Source: Cololabis saira (taxonomy: Eukaryota > Chordata > Actinopteri > Beloniformes > Belonidae). From it: DNA of 64,000 bases. This document shows positions 1 to 11,703 of this stretch, in pieces. A model generated the notes under the pieces. That model did not search any database and was not told the DNA's origin. It worked only from the letters and a program-made list of their open reading frames with translations. The stretch covers positions 35,739,505 through 35,803,504 of the forward strand of contig NC_084590.1 of the NCBI RefSeq assembly GCF_033807715.1, in the 5' to 3' direction. Position 1 is the first letter of the stretch; each line of letters begins with the position of its first letter. Position numbers and translations under genes: made by a program.

Positions 1-299
1 AATGTACAAACATAAAACAATTTAAGAAGATATATAAAGAAATTGTTTATTTGAGGTGTAAAAGTGAAGACTGTGTTTAAAGATCATCAGCTGTGTGTTC
101 TGCTATTTCATCATGTTGTCTTTGTATCTTACTTAGATATACGTATTATATTTATATCATAGTTATATTATATTTATATCATAGTTATATATTATATTCA
201 TGATAGAGCTTACATCTGGTATTAAACAGGTTATTTTTGTAAAAATGATATTATAAATACAAATTAGTGTATAGTATAAAAAGTAAATACAGACATATA

Positions 300-530
300 A
301 TTTATGTTTAGCTGTGGAAAGGGGGTGGGATTAAATACATTTATACTTCCCCCCCACTCCTTTTCGAAGATGTAACTGAAATATGTGTTTAGATGTTGTT
401 GTTTTTTGTCTTTATGTGTTGGAATGCCCACCTGTATTTGTTTTTCTTATCTTTTTTTCTTGTTTTTTTCTTATCCATGTTCGAAATAAACAAAAACAAA
501 CGAACGAACGAAAAGTGCTGGCCACTAAAT
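300..530 (+). repeat. LINE 3' untranslated-end fragment with short tail repeat
   Basis: The sequence around 317-500 (GGGGGTGGGATTAAATACA, then a T-rich stretch and a GAACGAACG tail) resembles the 3' end of the LINE at 6340-7640, which has the same GGGGGTAGGACTAAATAAG block. Only the 3' end is present. I see nothing specific in the AT-rich sequence before it. Confidence 0.5.
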
Positions 531-605
531 GATTGTATCAGATGATCTGATAAATATGTTTTTGTTGTCTTATCCACTTTCAATTGATTATTATTTCCTC
601 CTCAG

Positions 606-3600
606 GTGATTGCCCAGCTCATGATTTTTGCTGTGAGTTTTGTCAGTACTGTTTTCTGTGGCCATTTGGGGAGGACAGAGCTGGCGGGAGTATCTTTGGC
701 CATTGCAGTATGTACAGTGATGCTCTTGACATTAACCACTTCAGTCAGTTGAACAGTCTAATCCACCAGTGTCTTCCATCATCTCCTCAGGTCATTAATG
801 TTACGGGTATATCCATTGGAACTGGTTTGGCATCAGCATGTGATACTCTGATATCTCAGGTAGGAACATAATGTTATATTATTCTTCATCAGTTAGGGCC
901 GATAGCTTCTGGATACTTATAAATCTCTGGAATTTAAGTGTTTTTAAACAGAAACAGCATAATTTTTATCCTTTTTTCTAATCTTCAGCACTACACACAG
1001 CTGAAACCTGATTTTATGAGGTGGAGGAGGGGTCGCAGTCTTATTTAATGAATCATTTCACTGTAAGCGGTTAACTCCTGGAGGTTTTCAGTCTTTTGAA
1101 TACGTGGCTGTACAGCTGAAGGCCTCCTCCAGAGTCCTGCTTCTGAATGTTTACAGTCCCCCCAAATTACTTTTTTGATGACCTCAGTGAACTGCTGTCT
1201 ATGATCCGTGTTGATTTTCAGCGTGTACGGTAATTATTGTTGGTGATTTTAACATCCATCTAGACAACGCTCAGGATAAAGAAACTGAAGACCTTTGTAA
1301 CACTCTGGACAACACTCTGACTCAGCATGTAACAGTTTTCACGCACAGTAGGGGGCTCTGTTACATGCTGAGTCAGCCCAAAGTTGTCAGACTGACTGAT
1401 TTCTAAGGGTCCAACTTCAAAGGTTACCGTGGCTGATGTGGGCCTATCTGATCACTCCTGTGTTTTATTTGAGAGTATGATTTCAGTGCACACCAAAGTC
1501 TCAACAGCAGTGATCTCAAAACAGTGTATAACTGAAAACAGCAGTGAGATCTTTAACCAGGTCTTCTCTCTAACACTTGCCCTGTCCAGGGGTTCAGTCA
1601 ATGAGCTTGTCAGTAGCTTCAATGCTGAAATGTTAAATGTTATGGATACTATTGCTCACATTAAGGTGAAGGTTATCTCTGGTTATCTCCATGGCGAAAT
1701 TCCACACTGGTAAAAAAATGGGAAAAGAGCAGGGTCGGCGCCAGAGCAAATATTCAGAGGGGGCACGAGGCTTATTAGGGCGGGCACCAAATCAGCCGTG
1801 TAGGACAGCATTTTAAGGAAAAAAGTGCATTCTCACTACTTTCCTATTAATAATCTGTCTAAAACATGTGGAGAAATCAAATCACTTAGATGGAAATAAT
1901 GCAAGGAAGCGCACATTTTACTTTGACTGAAAACGTTTTAAGCCTTTTTCACATAGAGTGCGCACAGCGGCGGCAAAGGGCGCAAGTGGACGCAAGCCGC
2001 TGGGTTGCCGCGGCAGCAAGGCGCAAAGCGGCTTTCACCTAGAACGAGGTTTGCGCCGCGCACGCCGGGATGAGCGTCTCTGTGAGTCTCTGTGAGTCTC
2101 TGTGAGGAGCTGTGAGGAGCTGTGAGATGCGAGACTGCAGGCCTATCGGGACATCAATAAAAAGGGACAAAAGTGGAGAGAAATCTCCTAGAATGTGGAC
2201 ATACCTGTGTGTTTAAAAGTGGTAGAAATGTGATATTCTTTTGCTCTTTTAACAATAAAATGTTCATTTAAAATAAAATATAGCATTTCCATGCCTCATA
2301 TCAGGATCAATTGAATCATTTATCAATATATGGTTATGAAACTTTTTTTCGGTCGCCAAGCAACCTGCAACAAATATGCAGGGGTCTCCAACCCTGCTCC
2401 TGGATCCACCTATCCAGCATGTTTTAGGTGTCTCCCTGCATGAACACACCTGATTCTAATCAATGGTCGTCATTAACTTGTCATCAAGGTCTGGACAGTT
2501 CTGTTGTGGACACAGCTCCTTGTATCATGGTGTGCTGAAGCAGGGAAAGATCTCAAACATGCTGGATAGGTGCTCTCCAGGACCTGAGTTGGAGACCCAT
2601 GCCCGCAGGCGCGCCATGCTCTGCGACGACTCTGCGCCACCCCGGCGCTGTTGCCGTGTTCTATGTGAAAAAGGCTTTACTCGTAACACACAACGAGGTC
2701 ACATACATGTTTTTAATATATCAAGTTGATCCGTTCATGCCCCGACAGAGCGGGGGAACGGCAGAGAGCAGAGCCGGCTGTCAGAGCTGACAGCCGGCTC
2801 TGCTGCGCCAGGCGAGGCGCCGGGCGAGGCGCAAAGTGGGGCGCAGGTTTTTGTGCAGAGCGAAGTGACCGGTGTACAGAGCGAGATGGCAGAGTCTAGA
2901 AGTCATGGCTCTGTTGAAGGGGCTGACTGGACAGACTGCCACCAGGATGGCTGAGTCTGTGTTGGATGGAGAGGAGGATAGTGTAATGGAGGAGCGCTTT
3001 CGGGAAATTTGTTTACCGCCAAAGAAGAAAAGCGAGAGGGCACAGTGACTGAAGTAAGCGGGCACTGCCCCCTGGTGCCCGCCCATGGCGCCGACACTGG
3101 AAAAGAGTGTCGGAAAGCTAAGCGCAGATGGAGAAAAACAAATCTCCAGCTTTATTATGACATCTATAAAACGAAACTTCACTCTTATAATTTACAACTG
3201 AGGAATGCGAGGGAGTCCTACTTCTCTGACGTCATCATCAAAAACAGTCATAATGCTCAGGCCTTATTTACTACAGTTGACAGTCTAAGACCAAGAGAGT
3301 GGACCATATAATTGCAGCTCTTAGATCTTTACACAGGCTTCCTGTCTGTCACAGAATAGATATTAAAATCCTGCTGTTGGTTTATTAATTTCGGATCTCC
3401 TGGTCCATTATAAACCAACCAGAACCCTCAGATTGTAAGGGTCACGCCTACTTTCTGTATCCAGAGTCAGAACCAAACACATGGTAAATGCATTGAGGAG
3501 ATTAATAACTGGATGTCCACAACTTTCTCGGGTCTTTACACCTGCTGCCTGTCCGTCAGAGGATAGACTTTAAAGTTCTGGTTCTGGTTTATAAAGCTTT

Positions 3601-6600
3601 GAATGGTCCAGGACCAACATACATCCGTGACCTCCTGACCCAGTATAAACCTTCCAGACCCCTCAGGTCATTTGGATCCAGTTTTTTATCAGCTCCCAGA
3701 ATCAGAACCACACATGGAGAAGCTGCGTTCAGCTTCTATGCTCCACATGTCTGGAACAAACCCCCAGAAAGCCTCAGATCAGCTGAAACACTTTATTTAA
3801 GTCCAGGTTGAAGACACACCTATTTTCAGCTGCATTTGAGTAAAGCTCCAAATCTGCAGTTCTAAAAGCTAATCATATTTTAACTACTGATTTAATCCAT
3901 TGTTCTTATTTCTTTCTTTTTTGTTTACATTTTAAATCTTGGTTTTTATTTATTTTTTAGTGTCTTTGTAAAGCACTTTGAATCAGGTCAGGGTAATAAT
4001 ATACTTGAACATATTTGCAGACGTATGGGGGCGGTAACCTCCTGAGAGTTGGAGTCATCCTGCAGCGGGCCATCCTCATCTTGTTACTGGCATGTTTCCC
4101 CTGCTGGGCTATCCTCATCAACACAGAGCCCATTCTGCTGGCTGTCAGGCAAGAACCAGAAGTAGCCAGGTGAGCTGTCTTATAATCCACCTCCACTTCT
4201 GCCTTCATGTACTAAGAAAAGCATTTTCGTTCTGATGGAAAATTCTCTCTCTAGGTTGTCTCAGACGTATGTAAAGATCTTTATGCCGGCGCTTCCTGTG
4301 AGTATGTCTAAATTACATTACTGCTTATCAGTGAAGAACTGTTACTTGGCTTATAGATCATGCTGAATGTTTCATGTTTAATGAAACCCACATTATTCGA
4401 TTCAACTTTATTGTCTTTACACATGTAAAATACAGGGTGACGAAATGCAGTTTGGCATCCAATCAGAGGTGCAAAAGTAGCAAGTGCAGTATGTACAGAA
4501 TAAACAGTATATACAGTTAAGAGTAGATATGTACTATATTAATATACAGGTGGGTAGTATAAGATGTAGTATGAGCAATATATACACGTTAGAGATATAG
4601 TATGAACAAATATATACATATTTGTATAGATGTGTAATGATCAAGTGAGTGATATATAAATACATGCAGTCCTTGTGAATGGAGTTATCCATGAGGAAGA
4701 AGTAGTGTGGTGGTGTGAGTTGAGGGGGACAAGAGGTTCAGTGAGTGACAGAGTTAAATAGGGAGACAGCTGAGGGAAATAAGCTGGTTCTGAACTGGAG
4801 GCTCCTGTCACGCCTTCCAGAGGCGAGAAGCTGGAGCAGACTGAGGGCAGGGTGAGAGGAGTCCTTGAAAATGCTACGTGCCCATTGTAGACATCGCTTT
4901 ATTGTGGACATCCTCAATGGGGGCGAGTGTAGTCCACAGCGGTAGAAATTGCCCAGGATGTCAGCAGATAGGTGGATTTTATTCATTCGCCTCAAGGAAA
5001 AGAGACGCAGATGGGTCTTCTTCATAAGAATGGAGGTATTGATAGTCCAGGACAGGTTGTCTGAGATGTGGATCCTCTTAAACTTGAAGCTGTTTCATTA
5101 ACATTGATACGGTCATGTGTCTCTCTCCTCTCCTTCCGGATGTCAGCTATAAGCTCCTTGTTTTTGCTGGTATTAGGGAGCAGGTTGTTGTCAGTGCACC
5201 ATGTAGCCAAGTGCTCCACCTCTTATCAAAACATTTCTGAAAAATGTGTAATATATACTTAAAACAAAAATCCTTCCTGTAAGTATCCATAAATGCCATA
5301 TGCATCAAATATGATGCTAAACTTAATATATAAGGTGGATAGTTAAAGGCTCAATAAACACTTAATATTGAAGAAAAAAGGTGTATTATTGTTAAAGCAA
5401 CCTCCAGAAGGACAGATTCATTCCTGTGATGTACAGCATGACTTTTCCCTGACATGCTTATTTCTGATTAAACAAAACTTTCACAATTTATCATGAAAAA
5501 GCCCATGAACCATCATGTAGCTGATAGAGAGGGGGAAGCTGCTTTAGAGTACAGAGTTTTCACTTGACAAGTCTTCATTCTTATCAAAACGGAGGAAAAT
5601 CTATTGGTGTATCTTTCTAAAACGACTTCTAAGTCTTCGGCAGGAAACTTCCAAATGTGAATGTTTCTCAGCTGTCGTAAAATACAATACAAACCTTATT
5701 CTCTTTTTTGCCTTTATGTTGACAGTTTTTACTCCCCAAATATAAATATCACAATATAAAAATGCCTTGTGGTGCTCACAGCGTCAAATAAACTTCATTT
5801 CCAGTCATGATTTTATGTGAAATACCTGCAGTTTGAGACAATGTTTTTCAGTCTGAGTCAGACAGAATGTTTCACATTCCCTTTCTATGGAAACCATTAA
5901 CTTCCAGTCAGAGCTCCTTCTCCTAAAATTAGACGTCCTTCCCATGGAAACATCTGGCAGTCAAAATTCACAACAAAGCAACAGCTTATTTCTTATTTAA
6001 ACTTTTCTGGATTCATTTCAAACTTTTAAACAGCAACCAAGAGACAAGGGATGGGTAGAAGAAGCAATCCCACCACAATTTCTCCTGAAATTGTTTTCTT
6101 TAGTTTTATTTGTCATGCTTCTCATGGCTACAGTTTAAACTTTGTAATTGTTCATTAAGACTGTTCTTTTAGTATTTCAAGATGTATATTCAAATTTACA
6201 AATTAAGTTTTGGTTTTCAAATAATAGTAGGTTGCATATGTTTTAGTTTAATATTGGAACGTTGGATATATCCAGGCTCACAATTACTGTGTCCATTTAC
6301 ATCAGCAAAATAATGTTAACAGCCAGAAAATACAGTACAGATTGAGGGTGTAAACATTGAAAGAGTACACAAAACTAAATTTCTTGGGGTAATTAAAGAC
6401 GACAAGATTTGCTGGAAATCTCATATTAAATACATCCACAACAAAGTATCTAGAGGCATCTCAGTTCTTGCTAGAGCAAAGCAATTTCTGGATAGCAAAT
6501 AACTCCACATTCTGTTCTGTTCCCTGGTTTTGCCTTATCTAAGTTACTGTTTAGAGGTTTGGGGAAATACGTATAAAAGTTCACTGCAACCACTATTCAT

Positions 6601-7049
6601 ACTGCAGAAAAAAGCCATAAGGATAATTCATAAGGCTGGTTGACGTGAACACACCAATTCCTTATTCTTCAATTCTAAAATAATCACATTTTTTGACATA
6701 GTAGAATTCCAAACTGCACAATTCATGTATAAAGCTGGGAACAACTTATCACCATCTCACTTGCAGGACATGTTTTATGACAGAGAGGGGAGGTATAATT
6801 TAAGGGGTACTCAGTCAGTGGAGTTAAACTATGGAACAGAATGGATTCAGAATTAAAACAATGTCCAAACATTAACCAGTTTAAAAACAGATATAAAAAC
6901 CTGATTCTCACGAGGTACAAAGAGGAAGGGGTTTAGCGGCTTTTAGGGGCCTACAGATAACACTATTGGGGGAATGGGTAAATTTGTGTATATTTATGTA
7001 CAGAAATGGGCAGCAAATTATATGTGTATGTATGCATGTGTATAGATAG

Positions 7050-7128
<79 letters not shown>

Positions 7129-10083
7129 GTTGTATGTATGGTTGTATGCGTATGTATGGGTATACATATATATATGTGTGGTGTGATTATGTGTGTAAGT
7201 AGATATATACATAGATATACTGTAGAGCAGATACAGTATAGTGTAAATAAGTATATTTATATAAATATCTATATGGGCATATGTGTACAAATATATAGAA
7301 ATATGCAACTATGTGTATGTATGTAGGCATGTATAAGGATGTGTGTGAGTATAATTACAGTATATAATATTATTAATAATAATAATAATAATGTTACTGT
7401 TATTTAGCAGTGTGAGTACAGTGTGTGAATATTTATAAATACAGGTTAAATGATCAGTGAATGGGGGTAGGACTAAATAAGTTTACACTTCTTCTTTACT
7501 ACTCCTTTTTTGGCACATGTAAATCAAGATAGCAAGTTTTAAAGGATGAAATTCTTTGTTTTGTTGTTTTGTTTTCTTAAACTTCTCATGAAGTGTTGTT
7601 TTTTTTACATGTACAAAAATAAAATAAATCAAATCAAATCAAATGTCCAATTTTACCACCACGCACTACACAAATCTTGCCATTCCTAAAACTAGCCATT
7701 GAAGAAGCACTTTTGTAAAAACTTAAGAATGTAATTATGAATAGAACTGGTAAGATTAACCAATCTAAATCTACTAAAATAAAGATTTGGGACTGTCAGG
7801 GTTTGACACTTCCCCCCAGTGTTTGTAACTTTCAGTTCTGTCTTGCCCCGCCTGTGTCCCATCGGCCCTGATTGTGTCCGCACCTGTGTCTCGTCTTGTC
7901 TCGTTATCCCTTCAGTATATCTTGTCTTGTCATTCCTTGGTTCCCTGTCGGTCCGTACTGTGTCTTCCTCCATGTCTCCTCGTACCTTTTTCTTGATCCT
8001 GGTTTTTTGTTCATCATGCTTTGCAGCGCCTTGTTTTGCCTTTGTGGAATAAACCCCTTGTTTTTGAGAACTACTGCCTCCAGCCTCCCTCTGTCTCCTG
8101 CACTTGGGTCCTAAAACAACCTAACCATGACAGAACGGACCGACCAGGTGGATCCAGCGGGAGAGTACCTCACCATGTTGGACTTCCTCTGCCGTGAAGC
8201 GGCTAAAAACGTGCGTGAGTGTTGGGACCCCTTTTGGGGAACACGCCTGGCTCTGGGTGGGCCCAGGAGCCTGCAGAGGCAACGGCGTCAGCGCCAGCCC
8301 CAACCTGTCCCTGTTCCTGTGGTGGTCCCGGACGCACCTCTCCACGTTCCTGTGGTGGTCCCGGACGCACCTCTCCACGTTCCTGTGGTGGTCCCGGACG
8401 CACCTCTCCACGTTCCTGTGGTGGTCCCGGACGCACCTCTCCACGTTCCTGTGGTGGTCCCGGACGCACGTCCCCACGTTCCTGTGGTGGTCCCGGACGC
8501 ATCAGCCCCTCCTCCGGTGATGGTTTCGGACCCCCCTCAGCCAGCTCCGAGGGTTCGTGTCCCCCCCCAGCCGGCTCCGAGGACTCGTGTCCCCCCCCCA
8601 GCTGGCTCCGAGGACTCGTGTCCCCCCCCAGCCGGCTCCGAGGACTTGTGTCCCCCCCCAGCCGGCTCCGAGGACCCGTGCCGCCCCCCAGTCAGCTCCG
8701 AGGACCCGTGCCGCCCCCCAGTCAGCTCCGAGGACCCTTGTTCCCCCCCAGCCCGCCCTGGATGTGGACTGTGGGGACATCTGGGATCTGTCCCTTGAGG
8801 GGGGGCCAGCGCCCCGAACCCGGGTACCCCCGCAGCTGGCACCTCGGACCCGGGTACCCCCGCAGCCGGCACCTCGGACCCGGGTACCCCCGCAGCCGGC
8901 ACCTCGGACCCGGGCACCCCCGCAGCCGGCACCTCGGACCCGGGCACCCCCGCAGCCGGCACCTCGGACCCGGGCACCCCCGCAGCCAGCGCCACGGACC
9001 CGGGTCCCCACTCGGGCAGCTCCGGGGATCCTCTGCCCCCCGACGCCGGCCCCCCGCATCCTGTCTGCTCCTGTTCCGGCCCCCCGCATCCTGTCTGCCC
9101 CGGTTCCGGCCCCCCGCATCCTGTCTGCCCCGGTTCCGGCCCCCCGCATCCTGTCTGCCCCGGTTCCGGCCCCCCGCATCCTGTCTGCCCCGGTTCCGGC
9201 CCCCCGCCTCCTGTCAGCCCCGACTCCGGATCCTGAGGCGGTCCCGCAGCCCTCTGTTCCTGAGGCGGTCCCGCAGCCCTCTGTTCCTGAGGTGGTCCCG
9301 CAGCCCTCTGTTCCTGAGGCGGTCCCGCAGCCCTCTGTTCCTGAGGCGGTCCCGCAGCCCTCTGTTCCTGAGGCGGTCCCGCAGCCCTCTGTTCCTGAGG
9401 CGGTCCCGCAGCCCTCTGTTCCTGAGGCGGTCCCGCAGCCCTCTGTTCCTGAGGCGGTCCCGCAGCCCTCTGTTCCTGAGGCGGTCCCGCAGCCCTCTGT
9501 TCCTGAGGCGGTCCCGCAGCCCTCGGTTCCTGAGGCGGTTCCCGAGCCCCGTCAGGTTCCCGAGCCCCGTCAGGTTCCCGAGCCCTGTCAAGTCCCCGAG
9601 CCACGCCAAGAATCCCCGTCACGCCCCCCGCCAAGACCCAGGCCTAGGCCTCGGGGACGCCCCCCCGAGCTGTCTCGCTGGTCTGCCCGGTCCCGAGGTC
9701 GGCCCCCGGAACTTTGGCCGTGTGTGGCTTGGGCCCTCCTCCAGGCCCCCTCCGCCCACCCTGGGTTAGGACTCTGGGGACATCTGGGATCTGTCCCTTG
9801 AGTCCCTTTTATGACAGAGAGGGGAGGTATAATTTAAGGGGTACTCAGTCAGTGGAGTTAAACTATGGAACAGAATGGATTCAGAATTAAAACAATGTCC
9901 AAACATTAACCAGTTTAAAAACAGATATAAAAACCTGATTCTCACGAGGTACAAAGAGGAAGGGGTTTAGCGGCTTTTAGGGGCCTACAGATAACACTAT
10001 TGGGGGAATGGGTAAATTTGTGTATATTTATGTACAGAAATGGGCAGCAAATTATATGTGTATGTATGCATGTGTATAGATAG

Positions 10084-10122
<39 letters not shown>

Positions 10123-11668
10123 GTTGTATGCGTATGTATGGGTATACATATATATATGTGTGGTGTGATTATGTGTGTAAGTAGATATATACATAGATAT
10201 ACTGTAGAGCAGATACAGTATAGTGTAAATAAGTATATTTATATAAATATCTATATGGGCATATGTGTACAAATATATAGAAATATGCAACTATGTGTAT
10301 GTATGTAGGCATGTATAAGGATGTGTGTGAGTATAATTACAGTATATAATATTATTAATAATAATAATAATGTTACTGTTATTTAGCAGTGTGAGTACAG
10401 TGTGTGAATATTTATAAATACAGGTTAAATGATCAGTGAATGGGGGTAGGACTAAATAAGTTTACACTTCTTCTTTACTACTCCTTTTTTGGCACATGTA
10501 AATCAAGATAGCAAGTTTTAAAGGATGAAATTCTTTGTTTTGTTGTTTTGTTTTCTTAAACTTCTCATGAAGTGTTGTTTTTTTTACATGTACAAAAATA
10601 AAATAAATCAAATCAAATCAAATGTCCAATTTTACCACCACGCACTACACAAATCTTGCCATTCCTAAAACTAGCCATTGAAGAAGCACTTTTGTAAAAA
10701 CTTAAGAATGTAATTATGAATAGAACTGGTAAGATTAACCAATCTAAATCTACTAAAATAAAGATTTGGGACTGTCAGGGTTTGACACTTCCCCCCAGTG
10801 TTTGTAACTTTCAGTTCTGTCTTGCCCCGCCTGTGTCCCATCGGCCCTGATTGTGTCCGCACCTGTGTCTCGTCTTGTCTCGTTATCCCTTCAGTATATC
10901 TTGTCTTGTCATTCCTTGGTTCCCTGTCGGTCCGTACTGTGTCTTCCTCCATGTCTCCTCGTACCTTTTTCTTGATCCTGGTTTTTTGTTCATCCTGCTT
11001 TGCAGCGCCTTGTTTTGCCTTTTTGGAATAAACCCCTTGTTTTTGAGAACTACTGCCTCCAGCCTCCCTCTGTCTCCTGCACTTGGGTCCTAAAACAACC
11101 TAACCATGACAGGGACTATATTTCCGAATGAAATGTTTACAAACATTTTGAAATTCAGTGTTTATGTATTATGCATTTTATGTTTTTATGAATAAACGAG
11201 GAGTTCAAGTGAACTGATCATCTAAATTAGTACTACGAGCAGGTCATCTGTGCAAGATGTTTTGGCATCCTTTGTCCTTGAGTCTGTGTACAACAGTATT
11301 TAAATATCTCTTGTGTCCATGTTGTCCAGAAATGTACGACTCATCGCTTTCTCTTTTGTTGTATTGTAGGCTGCAGTCATGTTTTCATTAGAATCAAGAT
11401 ATCTGCAAAACCAGGTAGGTCCACACGAACCAGAGGAACTGAAACATGCAGCTTCATTGGTGATGAATGACTCAGACGACAAGGATGTCAGAGCTCCCTG
11501 GACTCATATGTATGTATGTATGTATATACCGGTATATGTATATGTATGTATATATGTATGTGTATGTATGTATATACCGGTATATGTATATATGTATGTG
11601 TATGTGTGTATATATATATATATATATATGTGTGTGTATGTATATATATATATATATATATAAAGCGA

Positions 11669-11703
<35 letters not shown>

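Larger units (their letters stand above)
8133..9806 (+). mobile_element. Internal region of short LTR retroelement 1: gag-like start plus proline-rich minisatellites
   Basis: A frame runs 8127-8798. It reads through DQVDPAGEY and [11 protein letters not shown], then [11 protein letters not shown] repeats, and ends [11 protein letters not shown] second frame (8557-9801) ends [12 protein letters not shown], so the end of the ORF is duplicated. CCTTGAGGGGGGG at 8794-8806 looks like a polypurine tract, but no LTR follows it. Element 2 (13476-14831) has the same MDPAGE start and WGHLGSFP end, so this is one family. No protease, reverse transcriptase or integrase is seen, so the element is non-autonomous (TRIM-like). 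Any similarity to gypsy Gag is inferred from the MDPAGE-type start only. Confidence 0.75.

Noticed and set aside
7006..7326. Coding frames YIYIYI around 7.0 and 10.1 kb
   Set aside because: (TA)n repeats and LINE 3' UTR.
7794..8132. The LTR as a promoter of MATE gene 1
   Set aside because: No first exon or donor linked to it; the gene starts upstream of the window.
8219..9769. 516-residue open frame and long minus-strand frames over the minisatellites
   Set aside because: Alternative frames of the same repeat units. The MDPAGE-type start and the conserved WGHLGSVP end belong to other frames.
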